This document shows positions 35,188 to 44,215 of a stretch of 64,000 nucleotides of DNA, piece by piece (positions within the stretch are counted from its first letter, which is position 1; each line of letters begins with the position of its first letter). The stretch lies in assembly GCA_038326205.1 (NCBI GenBank), contig JBBQJV010000009.1, forward strand, positions 17,323 through 81,322, in the 5' to 3' direction. The notes under the pieces were generated by a model. That model was not told where the DNA came from. It ran no database searches and worked only from the letters and a program-made list of their open reading frames with translations. The position numbers were made by a program, and so were the translations under genes. This stretch comes from UBA7672 sp038326205 (GTDB taxonomy: Bacteria > Pseudomonadota > Alphaproteobacteria > Caulobacterales > Hyphomonadaceae).

Positions 35188-37020
35188 ATGGTCCTTCATC
35201 CCCAGAACATCCATCCAAAGATTGCCGAAGTCACCGCACGGGTCGAGGATCGCAGCCGCGATAGTCGCCGCGCCTATCTTGAGCGCATTGAAGCAGCGCG
35301 AAAGGCCGGCCCCGGCCGTCAGCATCTCTCCTGCGGCAATCTCGCCCACGCCTTCGCTGCATCGCCCCTGGGCGACAAGCTCACCATGCGGGGACGCGCG
35401 CCCAACATCGGCATCGTCACTAGCTACAACGACATGTTGAGCGCGCACCAGCCGTTCAAGGACTATCCCGATCTCATCAAGGACGCCGCGCGCAAGGTTG
35501 GCGCATCGGCGCAGGTCGCCGGCGGCACGCCCGCCATGTGCGATGGCGTAACGCAAGGCCAGCCCGGCATGGAGCTGTCTCTGTTCTCGCGCGACGTGAT
35601 CGCACTTTCCACTGCCGTCGCTCTCACGCACGACGCTTTCGACGCAGGGCTGATGCTTGGCACATGCGACAAGATCGTGCCCGGTCTCGTCATCGGCGGG
35701 CTCAGCTTTGGCCATCTGCCCATCATTTTCTCGCCTGCCGGCCCGATGCCCTCCGGCATTAGCAACAAGGAGAAGGCGAAGGTCCGCGAACTGTTCGCCC
35801 TCGGACAGGTCACGCGCGAGCAATTGCTGGAGGCGGAAGCTGCGTCCTACCATACCGCGGGCACCTGCACTTTCTATGGCACGGCGAACTCCAACCAGAT
35901 GATGATGGAGCTGATGGGCCTGCACCTGCCCGGCTCGGCCTTCGTCAATCCGGACACGCCCCTGCGCGAAGCGCTTGTGCGCGGCGGCGCTGAGCGTTGT
36001 GTCGAACTCGCAAAATCCGGCGAAGGTTTCATGGCCGAAATCGTCAGCGCCAAGTCCATCGTCAATGCCATCGTCGGCCTGATGGCGACGGGCGGCTCCA
36101 CCAACCACGCTCTACACGTGCCCGCGATGGCGCAGGCAGCTGGCCTGATCGTAGACTGGGACGACTTCTCCGAAATTTCTTCTGTCGTCCCGCTGCTCGC
36201 GCGCATCTATCCGAACGGCTCGTCCGACATAAATCAGTTCCACGCCGCCGGCGGTATGGCCTTCCTGACGCGTGAGCTGCTCGACGCCGGCCTGCTTCAC
36301 GCCGACACGAAGACGGTCGCGGGCGCAGGCCTTGCCGCCTACACGCAAGAACCGTGGCTGGACGCCGGCAAGCTTGCCTGGCGGCCGGGAGTCGAGAAAT
36401 CGCTTGACGAAAATATCCTGCGGCCTGTCGCGTCGCCCTTCGAAATGGAGGGCGGGATCCGCCTGCTGACGGGCAATGTCGGGCGCGGCATTGTCAAAGT
36501 TTCCTCCGTGCCGAAAGACCGCCGCGTCATCGACGCTCCGGCCGCTGTTTTTTCGAGCCAGTCCGAATTCTCCGAAGCCTTCAAGGCCGGCAAGCTCGAC
36601 CGTGATGTCATCGCCGTAGTACGCTTCCAGGGTCCACGCGCCAACGGCATGCCGGAATTGCATTCGTTGACGCCTGCTCTCACCGCGCTGCAGAACAAGG
36701 GCTTCCGCGTCGCCCTCGTTACGGACGGCCGCATGTCCGGCGCATCCGGCGCCGTCCCCGCAGCGATCCACGTCACACCGGGCGCCGATCAGGATTCCCC
36801 CCTCGCCCGCATTCAGGACGGCGACCGCGTCATTCTCGACGCCGAACACGGCGCGCTGCAACTCATGGTCGATCCCGCGCTGCTCGCTCAGCGCCCCCGC
36901 GCCACTGCGCCGCCCGCCGGTCACAGTCATGGGCGGGATCTCTTCGCTCCCCTTCGCCATCTCGCCGGCGATGCGGAAGCCGGTGGCGGCATTTTCAACC
37001 CTGTTTGGATCTCGGTATGA
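35188..37020 (+). CDS. edd: 6-phosphogluconate dehydratase
   Basis: The 610-residue protein belongs to the IlvD/Edd family of iron-sulfur dehydratases. Cluster-binding cysteines are in TPAMCDGVTQGQPGM, GTCDKIVPG and TAGTCTFYGTANSNQ, and the C-terminal ALVTDGRMSGASG is the usual signature. It converts 6-phosphogluconate to KDPG. The start at 35188 has GAGG upstream; an ATG at 35164 does not. Its stop overlaps the eda start (ATGA), so the two are translationally coupled. Confidence 0.96.
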   Translation: MVLHPQNIHPKIAEVTARVEDRSRDSRRAYLERIEAARKAGPGRQHLSCGNLAHAFAASPLGDKLTMRGRAPNIGIVTSYNDMLSAHQPFKDYPDLIKDAARKVGASAQVAGGTPAMCDGVTQGQPGMELSLFSRDVIALSTAVALTHDAFDAGLMLGTCDKIVPGLVIGGLSFGHLPIIFSPAGPMPSGISNKEKAKVRELFALGQVTREQLLEAEAASYHTAGTCTFYGTANSNQMMMELMGLHLPGSAFVNPDTPLREALVRGGAERCVELAKSGEGFMAEIVSAKSIVNAIVGLMATGGSTNHALHVPAMAQAAGLIVDWDDFSEISSVVPLLARIYPNGSSDINQFHAAGGMAFLTRELLDAGLLHADTKTVAGAGLAAYTQEPWLDAGKLAWRPGVEKSLDENILRPVASPFEMEGGIRLLTGNVGRGIVKVSSVPKDRRVIDAPAAVFSSQSEFSEAFKAGKLDRDVIAVVRFQGPRANGMPELHSLTPALTALQNKGFRVALVTDGRMSGASGAVPAAIHVTPGADQDSPLARIQDGDRVILDAEHGALQLMVDPALLAQRPRATAPPAGHSHGRDLFAPLRHLAGDAEAGGGIFNPVWISV

Positions 37021-37661
37021 CAGCGATGACCGTCGACGAACTTATGGCCGTTCAATCTGTGATCCCCGTGATCACGATCGAACGCGTTGATGACGCGATA
37101 CCTCTCGCAACCGCGCTCTGCAGCGCAGGCCTCCGCGTCCTCGAAGTCACGCTGCGTACCGCCACCGCGCTCGACTGCATTCGCGAGATGGCAAAGGTTC
37201 CCTGCGCCATCGTGGGCGCTGGCACCATTCTAAATGTGCGCGATGTCGAAGCTGCCGCATCCCATGGCGCCAGATTCATCGTCACGCCTGGGCTATCCGA
37301 AGCAACCGTCAAGGCTTCTTTCCACGCAGGCCTCCCGATCCTGCCCGGCATCGCCACTGCGACCGAACTGATGGCGGGTCACGACCTCGGCCTCACCCGC
37401 TTCAAATTCTTCCCGGCTGAACAGGCTGGCGGCCGCGCTATGCTCGATGCGTTCCGTGGGCCGTTCGGCGCCGTAAAATTTTGCCCCACCGGCGGTATCT
37501 CGCTGGAACTTGCGCGCGATTACTTGAAACGCCCGAACGTCGGATGCGTCGGCGGCGGCTGGGTCTGCCCGACCAAACTAATCGATCAGAAAAAATGGGA
37601 CGAGATCGGCGCGCTCGCCAGAGAAGCTGCGGCGCTGCCGCGAGGCCCCCAAAGCTGCTAG
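37017..37661 (+). CDS. eda: KDPG aldolase (2-keto-3-deoxy-6-phosphogluconate aldolase)
   Basis: The 214-residue protein has the class I aldolase features: catalytic glutamate in LEVTLRT, Schiff-base lysine in RFKFFPAEQAGG, and VKFCPTGGIS for phosphate binding. It splits KDPG to pyruvate and glyceraldehyde 3-phosphate, the last Entner-Doudoroff step. Its ATG overlaps the edd TGA. Its TAG stop shares a CTAG with the stop of the convergent membrane-protein gene (4-bp overlap). Confidence 0.96.
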   Translation: MTAMTVDELMAVQSVIPVITIERVDDAIPLATALCSAGLRVLEVTLRTATALDCIREMAKVPCAIVGAGTILNVRDVEAAASHGARFIVTPGLSEATVKASFHAGLPILPGIATATELMAGHDLGLTRFKFFPAEQAGGRAMLDAFRGPFGAVKFCPTGGISLELARDYLKRPNVGCVGGGWVCPTKLIDQKKWDEIGALAREAAALPRGPQSC

Positions 37662-38185
37662 CTGTCCGCCTGCATCTCGTCGCTGCGGGGCGGTCCGGCG
37701 ACGATCAGCATGGTGATCTGCACGGTCAGCGCCATGCTGAGATAACCGATGGCCGCCATCACCTGTGGCATCGGGCCGGGGCCGAACGCCATCATGGTCG
37801 TGTTGGCCTCGAGCGCGCGGTCACGCAGCAGGCCGATGCCGACGAAGCCCGCGATGAACGTCACCGCGCCAACCCACTGCGATGATCGCATCATCCGCCA
37901 CCCTATCAGGCTGGCCGTTCCGCCAAAAATGAAGGCGCACATAATGGAAAGCGTCAGGGTGACCATAAGGTCGGTACTTGATGGGTAGCTCCACCAGCCC
38001 ATTCGTGCGGCTAGCGCATCCCAGCCAACACTGAACACCGCGGCAGTTACACAGCCAGCCAAAGCAGCTGCTCTCCTGCGTGATCCCGCGCGCGTCAACC
38101 AGACCGTCGCGATGAACACCAGAGGCGATGCCACACACAGAACAAGGAGAACTTCCGCTGTCACGCGCAGTATCCTTCTCCCCAC
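37658..38185 (-). CDS. Integral membrane protein of unknown function
   Basis: The 175-residue protein has about five membrane segments and few charged loops. Notable segments are FSVGWDALAARMGWWSYPS near the middle and GPGPMPQVMAAIGYLSMAL near the end; the GW-W-YP pattern recalls membrane proteins in carotenoid or YfhO-like families but is not diagnostic. I do not recognise it. It is convergent with eda and shares stop-codon bases with it. Confidence 0.6.
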   Translation of the reverse strand: MGRRILRVTAEVLLVLCVASPLVFIATVWLTRAGSRRRAAALAGCVTAAVFSVGWDALAARMGWWSYPSSTDLMVTLTLSIMCAFIFGGTASLIGWRMMRSSQWVGAVTFIAGFVGIGLLRDRALEANTTMMAFGPGPMPQVMAAIGYLSMALTVQITMLIVAGPPRSDEMQADS

Positions 38186-38283
38186 CCGGTTACTGTAGGC
38201 ACACTTCCATCATGACGAAAGAGTAACCTTCGGGCTTCACTAAAAATCATCGCGCATTCGCGTGCCGCGCGATGTCCGTGGCG

Positions 38284-39357
38284 TCACTCGTCGGCTTGCT
38301 CGAAATACTTCGAGAGCCGCAGGCCCTGCCCCGCATACGTCGAGTACGAGCCTACCGCGCCATAAGGCACATCAGGCTTCGACGTCAGCTTCTCGAATAC
38401 CAGTCGCCCGACTGGCTGTCCGTCTTCCAGGATGAACGGCACATCGCGCGAGCGCACTTCGAGCACGGCCTTGCCCTTGGAATGCGTCACGCCAAATCCC
38501 GGATCGAAAAAGCCGGCATAGTGCGCGCGAAACTCGCCCAGCTCCGGCGCGATCGGCGCCATCTCGGCGGCTTCATCGAGCGGAATGACGATCTTCTCTT
38601 TCGAGGCGAGAATGTAGAACTCACCCGGGTCCAGCACGATACGTCCATCGCGCGCCCGCACAGGCTCCCAGAAATCCTCCACGGCATGCGCACCAATCGC
38701 CGCGAGATCGATCACGCCCGAATGCCGCTTGGCGCGATAGCCAACAATGTCCGCTTTGGTCGGATGGAGGTCGAGGCTGAACGTCATGTCCCGCACGGCA
38801 GTCTGCACGCCGCGCCGCACGCGCAGTTGCAGAAGCCGATCCCCCGTCCGCGCCAGCACGGAGAAAGTGCGCGGTGAAATCTCGGCATAGAGATCGCCCT
38901 GATATCCCAGCGGGATGCCATCGAACGCGCGCGCGCGGTCAGATACCGCACGCACGAACACGTCGATGCGGCCCGTCGAGCTCTTGGGATTTGCCGCCGC
39001 CGACAGATCCTTTGGAAGTTTCACTTTCTCAAGCAAAGGCACGAGATAAACGCAGCCTGTCTCCAGAACCGCTCCCTTGGAGAGGTCCAGCGTGTGCATC
39101 ACAAGACTGTCGTCCAGCCTGTCGGCCACCACCTGCTTCCCCGGCAGAAAGCTCGCGCGAAGCCGGTACGCCACCTTGCCGAGCCGGAGATCAAGGCTCG
39201 CCGGCTGCACCTGATCTTCGAGAATGCCACCCTCGGCCGTGATGGCGCCGGCCATCACGATCTCTTTCAGTTCGCGATCCGGCAGCACGCCCATCGCCGC
39301 CGTCTTGCGTTTCAAAAGCAACTTTGTCGCCGATTTTTTCACGATGGCTTTCGTCAT
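38284..39357 (-). CDS. dcd: Two-domain dCTP deaminase
   Basis: The 357-residue protein is about twice the length of E. coli Dcd and corresponds to the long alphaproteobacterial form. The N-terminal half has QPASLDLRLG and NPKSSTGRIDVFVRAVSD, which is the usual dCTP deaminase active-site region. The C-terminal half repeats the trimer-fold elements, with DPGFGVTHSKGKAVLEVRS and GQPVGRLVFEKL. It makes dUTP from dCTP for thymidylate synthesis. Its ATG overlaps the stop of the GST-like gene (ATGA), so the start at 39357 is well supported. Confidence 0.88.
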   Translation of the reverse strand: MTKAIVKKSATKLLLKRKTAAMGVLPDRELKEIVMAGAITAEGGILEDQVQPASLDLRLGKVAYRLRASFLPGKQVVADRLDDSLVMHTLDLSKGAVLETGCVYLVPLLEKVKLPKDLSAAANPKSSTGRIDVFVRAVSDRARAFDGIPLGYQGDLYAEISPRTFSVLARTGDRLLQLRVRRGVQTAVRDMTFSLDLHPTKADIVGYRAKRHSGVIDLAAIGAHAVEDFWEPVRARDGRIVLDPGEFYILASKEKIVIPLDEAAEMAPIAPELGEFRAHYAGFFDPGFGVTHSKGKAVLEVRSRDVPFILEDGQPVGRLVFEKLTSKPDVPYGAVGSYSTYAGQGLRLSKYFEQADE

Positions 39358-39989
39358 TGCAGCGGCATCACCTTGAAGGGCTGCTGGATCTCCTGGAACA
39401 CTGCCAGCGCCTCGCAGCGAGCGACATGCGCCGCCAGCATCGGCCATCCTTCAGCCAGGTCGAACAGTTGCGGATGTGCATCACCAAGGAAACGCAGCGC
39501 ACACGCTGCTGCTACATCCGCATGGCCGATGCCCGACCCGAACCACCAATCCGTGGCATGCGAAATGCGGCTCGCCTCCAACTCACGCAGAGCCCCTGTG
39601 ATCTGCGAGCAGCACCGCTCCACCCACGCCGCCGTCGAGCGATCATGGACCTTGGCTTCGTAGACCAGAGACACGGCCTTGTCTGCGAGACCTGTCGCCA
39701 GCGCACATACTTTCAGCGCCTCACGCCGCTCCTGTCCGCCCGCCGGCAGCATCGCCATACCCGGCGCTCCCATGTGGTCGAGCGCGTCGAGAATGGCAAA
39801 GCTCTCGATCAGCACCTCGCCGGTGTTCAGCACCAGCGCTGGCACGCGCATCAACGGATTCACCTCGCGCAGCTTTTCGGCATCTCCAAAAACCGACCAC
39901 GACCGATGCTCGAATGCCAGGCCGTAGAGGCGCATCGCGATCGCAACGCGCCGCACAAACGGACTGTCATACTGGCCAATGAGAATCAC
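39354..39989 (-). CDS. Glutathione S-transferase-like protein
   Basis: The 211-residue protein has an N-terminal thioredoxin-like domain (QYDSPFVRRVAIAMRLYG, cis-proline in RVPALVL, and glutathione contact ESFAILDALD) and an all-helical C-terminal domain, with the pattern GHADVAAACALRFL. This is a typical bacterial GST. The usual catalytic residue position reads S9 (DSP). It is coupled to dcd by a 4-bp overlap, although no functional link is evident. The preceding 260 bp to cydA hold both promoters. Confidence 0.88.
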   Translation of the reverse strand: MILIGQYDSPFVRRVAIAMRLYGLAFEHRSWSVFGDAEKLREVNPLMRVPALVLNTGEVLIESFAILDALDHMGAPGMAMLPAGGQERREALKVCALATGLADKAVSLVYEAKVHDRSTAAWVERCCSQITGALRELEASRISHATDWWFGSGIGHADVAAACALRFLGDAHPQLFDLAEGWPMLAAHVARCEALAVFQEIQQPFKVMPLQ

Positions 39990-40250
39990 GCTTGGTCTCC
40001 TGCGGCCTCATAAAGCATCTGAATAGATACGCGCGCAACGCCGACGCGATCGCAAGGCGCGGAAATTATACGAAAATGTCGCATCGTGATGGACGGAATG
40101 CCGCCTTTCAGATGGTATGCCGAAGGCGCATCTTTGTTGCGAATTCAGGGCAGGGCCGGGTTCGGCTCACCCTCGGACGGTTGATGCAATTCATCCGGCC
40201 CCGCGCCTAACTTCGATCAGGCCCTGACCGCGTCAGGAAGGAGCTGAACA

Positions 40251-41648
40251 ATGGATTTCGACGCCCTGCTGCTGTCGCGACTGCAGTTCGCCTTCACTAT
40301 TGGTTTCCACATCATATTCCCGGCCTTCACGATTGGCCTGGCGTCGTTCCTCGCCGTTCTGGAAGGACTGTGGCTCTACACAAAGAAACCTGTCTTCCGG
40401 AATCTCTACCTCTTCTGGGTCAAGATCTTTGCGCTGTCATTCGGCATGGGGGTCGTCTCCGGCGTGGTGATGAGCTACCAGTTCGGCACCAACTGGAGCG
40501 AGTTCTCTTCGCAGGTCGGCAGCGTCATCGGCCCACTCCTTGCGTATGAAGTGCTCACCGCTTTTTTCCTCGAAGCCTCCTTCCTTGGCATCATGCTGTT
40601 CGGCTGGAAGCGCGTCGGGCCAAAGCTACATTTCGCCGCCACCTGCACCGTCGCTTTCGGCACGCTGATAAGCACCTCGTGGATCCTCGCCGCCAACTCC
40701 TGGATGCAAACCCCGCAGGGATATGACTTCGCTGCTGACGGTACGATGATTGCGACCAACTTCATCGACGTCATTTTCACCCCCTCATTCCCGACGCGGC
40801 TTGCTCACATGGTGCTCGCCGCCTTTCTAACGACCGCCATGGTTGTCGCCGGCGCCTCGGCTTTTGCGCTGCTGGTCAAGAGGGCAAAACCCGAAAGCCT
40901 CACCGCGCTGCGCATGGCCATCCTGATGATGGCCATCGTCGCCCCGCTCCAGCTCGTCGCCGGCCACGAAAGCGGCGTTGTCGCGCACGAATACCAGCCA
41001 GCAAAAGTTGCCGCCATGGAAGGCTGGTGGGTAACCAGGGCCCAGCAACCCACGCTCCTCTTCGGCTGGCCCGATCAGGATGCCGAAACCACCCACGCCG
41101 CCATCGGCATTCCCGGCATGGGCTCATGGTTCACCGTCGGAGACGCCAACGCCGTCGTGAAAGGTCTGGACGCTTTCAAGCCTGAAGACCGCCCGCCCGT
41201 CTGGATCACGTTTTGGGCCTTCCGCGTCATGGTCGGCATGGGCATCGCCATGGTCGGCCTCGGCATCTGGGGCGCTGTGGTGTGGATCACGAAACGCCTC
41301 GAACGCGCCACGCTTTATCAGAAGGCACTCGTGCTCGCCGCGCCTTCAGGCTTCATCGCGGTGCTCGCGGGATGGATTTCTGCTGAAGTCGGCCGCCAGC
41401 CTTGGGTCGTCTATGGCGTATTGCGCACTGCAGATGCTGTATCGCCCGTGCCTGCAGGATCCGTCGCAACTTCGCTGATCTTCTTCATCGTCGTCTATGC
41501 AATCGTGTTCTCGGCTGGCGCGCTTTATATTCTCCGCCTCATGTCGAAAGGCCCCGACACTGAAGAACCGCAGCTGAAGGACGCCAACGAACCACCGGGC
41601 TCACCACTCGGCACAGGCGTCAAAAGCGCCGCAGTGAAGGAGGGCTGA
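40251..41648 (+). CDS. cydA: Cytochrome bd-type ubiquinol oxidase subunit I
   Basis: The 465-residue protein has about nine membrane segments. The first haem ligand H20 is in FAFTIGFHIIFPAF, and the quinol-binding loop region contains GVVAHEYQPAKVAAMEGWW. It is shorter than E. coli CydA because the Q-loop is short, as in the cyanide-insensitive CioA branch. With CydB it oxidises ubiquinol and reduces oxygen at low oxygen or under stress. AAGGAG lies just before the ATG. cydB follows after 3 bp. Confidence 0.95.
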   Translation: MDFDALLLSRLQFAFTIGFHIIFPAFTIGLASFLAVLEGLWLYTKKPVFRNLYLFWVKIFALSFGMGVVSGVVMSYQFGTNWSEFSSQVGSVIGPLLAYEVLTAFFLEASFLGIMLFGWKRVGPKLHFAATCTVAFGTLISTSWILAANSWMQTPQGYDFAADGTMIATNFIDVIFTPSFPTRLAHMVLAAFLTTAMVVAGASAFALLVKRAKPESLTALRMAILMMAIVAPLQLVAGHESGVVAHEYQPAKVAAMEGWWVTRAQQPTLLFGWPDQDAETTHAAIGIPGMGSWFTVGDANAVVKGLDAFKPEDRPPVWITFWAFRVMVGMGIAMVGLGIWGAVVWITKRLERATLYQKALVLAAPSGFIAVLAGWISAEVGRQPWVVYGVLRTADAVSPVPAGSVATSLIFFIVVYAIVFSAGALYILRLMSKGPDTEEPQLKDANEPPGSPLGTGVKSAAVKEG

Positions 41649-41651
41649 CCC

Positions 41652-42680
41652 ATGCTCGGCAGCGAACTCTCCACCATCTGGGCCATCCTCATCGCCGTGG
41701 CGGTCTTGCTCTATGCCGCCCTCGACGGCTTCGATCTCGGCGTCGGCATCCTTTTCCCATTTGCCAAAGACGGCCACGAGCGCGACCAGATGCAGTCCGC
41801 CATCGCGCCCGTGTGGGATGGCAACGAGACATGGCTCGTCCTCGGCGGCGGCGGTCTCTTCGCGGCTTTCCCGAAGGCCTACGCCGCCCTGATGCCGGCG
41901 CTGTACCTTCCGATCTTCCTGATGCTGCTGGCGTTGATCTTCCGCGGCATCGCCTTCGAATTCCGCCACCACGGCCGCAAGACGGGCAAGCGCTGGTGGA
42001 CCGTCGCTTTTGCCGGCGGTTCGATCACCGCAGCGATTGCACAAGGCCTCGTGCTTGGCGGCTTTATCCAGGGCGTGAACGTCGTCGATGGCAAGTTCGT
42101 CGGCGGCCCGCTGGACTGGCTGACGCCTTTCTCGCTTCTTGTGGCCGCGGCCCTGACAATTGGCTACGCCCTGCTCGGCGGCGCCTGGCTTGTGTTCAAG
42201 ACGCAGGGCGAGCTTTTCGAGCGCGCCCGTACCTGGGTCAAACGGCTCGCCATCCTTACCGCCCTCGCCATGGGCGCAGTCAGTCTCGCCACCCTCGGCG
42301 TCGACCAGCGCGTGACCTATCGCTGGGGCCTCACCATGACCAGCATCGACTGGCCAACCTTCATCCAGCTCGCGCCCCTTCCCCTTGTTTGCGGCTTGCT
42401 CTGCTTCCTGCTCTGGCGCGGCGCGGATCTCCGTCACCATGCGGCACCCTATCTCTACGCTGTCGGTCTGTTCGCGGTCGGCTATGTCGGCCTCGCCGTC
42501 AGCCTTTGGCCCTACATCGTTCCCTTCGCGATGACCCCGGCAGAAGCCGCTGCGGCCGACAACGCGTTGTCCTTCATGCTGTGGGGCGCCGCCCCCATGC
42601 TCCCGATCATTCTGGGCTACACCGCCTATGTGTACTGGCTCTTCCGCGCCAAGGTGACCGATGAAGCTACCGACCATTGA
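41652..42680 (+). CDS. cydB: Cytochrome bd-type ubiquinol oxidase subunit II
   Basis: The 342-residue protein has about eight or nine membrane segments. Its N-terminal motifs LYAALDGFDLGVGILFPF and APVWDGNETWLVLGGGGLFAAFP are the CydB signature. It forms the heterodimer with CydA. It starts 3 bp after cydA and its end overlaps a small DUF2474 gene by 20 bp, so all three are co-translated. Confidence 0.96.
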   Translation: MLGSELSTIWAILIAVAVLLYAALDGFDLGVGILFPFAKDGHERDQMQSAIAPVWDGNETWLVLGGGGLFAAFPKAYAALMPALYLPIFLMLLALIFRGIAFEFRHHGRKTGKRWWTVAFAGGSITAAIAQGLVLGGFIQGVNVVDGKFVGGPLDWLTPFSLLVAAALTIGYALLGGAWLVFKTQGELFERARTWVKRLAILTALAMGAVSLATLGVDQRVTYRWGLTMTSIDWPTFIQLAPLPLVCGLLCFLLWRGADLRHHAAPYLYAVGLFAVGYVGLAVSLWPYIVPFAMTPAEAAAADNALSFMLWGAAPMLPIILGYTAYVYWLFRAKVTDEATDH

Positions 42681-42810
42681 AGGCCCGCCAGAAGACGGCG
42701 AACCGACACACCCTTTAGGCAAGAAACTGATCTGGTTTGCAGTTCTGTGGATCGGCGGCGCGTCCACGGTCGCGGCCATCGCCTATGCGCTTAGGGCGCT
42801 TATCCTTTAG
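42661..42810 (+). CDS. DUF2474-type small subunit of the bd oxidase
   Basis: This 49-residue reading frame begins inside the end of cydB (20-bp overlap). It has a soluble N-terminus (MKLPTIEGPPEDGEP) and one membrane segment, KKLIWFAVLWIGGASTVAAI, followed by AYALRALIL. This is the pattern of DUF2474 proteins found after CioAB-type oxidases, thought to act like CydX in stabilising the haem centre. The upstream GGTGACCG is a weak ribosome-binding site, which fits translational coupling. Confidence 0.85.
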   Translation: MKLPTIEGPPEDGEPTHPLGKKLIWFAVLWIGGASTVAAIAYALRALIL

Positions 42811-42877
42811 CTCCACTCTCTGGCGCCTCGGCCCGGCACCGCTTATAGGGCGGTCTCTCAACCGGAAGGCAGCCGCC

Positions 42878-44074
42878 ATGACTCAGGACAACAGCAAGGA
42901 CAAATCCAAATCCTGGCGCCTGCAGACCATGATGGTGCGCGGCGGTCTCACGCGCTCGCAGTACGGCGAAACGTCTGAAGCCCTCTATCTCAGCTCCGGC
43001 TTTGTCTATGACAGCCCAGAGGAACAATCGGCGCGCATGGCCGGCGACAAGCCGGGCTACATCTATTCGCGATACGCAAACCCCACCGTCCGCATGTTCG
43101 AGGAACGCCTCGCCGCGCTCGAAGGCGCCGAAGATTGCCGCGCCACTGCCTCGGGCATGGCCGCGATCCACACTATGCTGGTCGCGCCAGTGAAGCCAGG
43201 CGATCGCATCGTCGCCCCGCGCGCGCTGTTCTCGTCCTGCATCTGGATCCTCAAGAACATCGTGCCGAAAATGGGCGTGGAGGTGACGTGGGTCGATGGC
43301 TCCGATCTTGCTGACTGGGAACGCGTCCTATCGAAGCCGTGCCGCCTCGTCCTGATAGAGACGCCATCCAACCCTATGCTCGACGCTGTCGATATTCGCG
43401 CCGTCGCCGACATGACGCACGCCGCCGGCGGCGAATTGATCGTCGACAACGTGTTTGCCTCGCCCATCCTGCAGCGCCCGCTGGAACTCGGCGCCGACTG
43501 GGTCGTCTATTCGACCACCAAGCACATGGATGGTCAGGGCCGCACGCTCGGCGGCGCCATCCTCGGCAAGAACAAGAAGATCGCGGACGACATCCAGCAA
43601 TACTACCGCCACACCGGCCCCTCGATGTCGCCGTTCAATGCGTGGATCGTGCTGAAGGGTCTCGAAACGCTGGGTGTGCGCGTGCGTGCGATGAGCGCCA
43701 ATGCCCGCACCATCGCGGATCGCCTCGCCAGCAATCCCAAGATCACCGCGGTTCGTTATCCCGGTCGCTCGGACCACCCGCACCACGACGTCCACGCCGC
43801 CCAAATGCCGGATGGTGGGGGGTCGCTGGTGTCTTTCTCGATCAAGGGCGGCAAGACCGCAGCCTACGCCATGCTTAACAAGCTTGGCCTCGTCGATATC
43901 TCCAACAATCTCGGCGATTCCAAATCCCTAATCACCCACCCCTCCACCACCACCCACCGGACACTCACCGACCAGGAACGCGCCGATATCGGGCTCGACG
44001 ACAGCTGGGTGCGGCTCTCGGTCGGCCTTGAAGACCCGGACGACATCGCCGAGGACCTCGAACAGGCACTGTAA
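42878..44074 (+). CDS. metZ: O-succinylhomoserine sulfhydrylase
   Basis: The 398-residue protein is a Cys/Met-metabolism PLP enzyme. The cofactor lysine is in VYSTTKHMDGQGR, and YSRYANPTVRMFEERLAALEG with SGMAAIHTML are typical of the MetZ branch, which uses sulfide with O-succinylhomoserine to make homocysteine. GGAAGG lies about 9 nt before ATG 42878; the longer frame to 42737 overlaps the DUF2474 gene and is not used. No SAM riboswitch was recognised in the 67-bp gap. Confidence 0.93.
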   Translation: MTQDNSKDKSKSWRLQTMMVRGGLTRSQYGETSEALYLSSGFVYDSPEEQSARMAGDKPGYIYSRYANPTVRMFEERLAALEGAEDCRATASGMAAIHTMLVAPVKPGDRIVAPRALFSSCIWILKNIVPKMGVEVTWVDGSDLADWERVLSKPCRLVLIETPSNPMLDAVDIRAVADMTHAAGGELIVDNVFASPILQRPLELGADWVVYSTTKHMDGQGRTLGGAILGKNKKIADDIQQYYRHTGPSMSPFNAWIVLKGLETLGVRVRAMSANARTIADRLASNPKITAVRYPGRSDHPHHDVHAAQMPDGGGSLVSFSIKGGKTAAYAMLNKLGLVDISNNLGDSKSLITHPSTTTHRTLTDQERADIGLDDSWVRLSVGLEDPDDIAEDLEQAL

Positions 44075-44122
44075 AACCCGAATGGACGCTGGGAGGCTCA
44101 GCCCTTCTCATCCGTCTATTTA

Positions 44123-44136
44123 GTTGCATTTGCAAC
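44123..44136. promoter_or_regulatory. Perfect palindrome GTTGC-ATTT-GCAAC upstream of yceI-like gene
   Basis: A perfect 5-bp-arm inverted repeat (GTTGCATTTGCAAC) lies 80-93 bp upstream of the YceI start. The size and symmetry suit a dimeric winged-helix repressor such as MarR. No -35/-10 pair was assigned with confidence. Confidence 0.5.
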
Positions 44137-44215
44137 GTTAAGAGCCATACGACCTTCGTCACAAGTTTCGCGTGACTTCTCGCGCGGTGGGGACAAGTCA
44201 AAGGGACTGTTTGTC

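Noticed and set aside
41601..42779. Minus-strand frame of 392 codons opposite cydB
   Set aside because: It mirrors cydB and the DUF2474 gene; glutamate/glycine/histidine-rich shadow composition.
42811..42877. SAM riboswitch before metZ
   Set aside because: The gap is only 67 bp and I could not form the SAM-II pseudoknot or any other known SAM motif.
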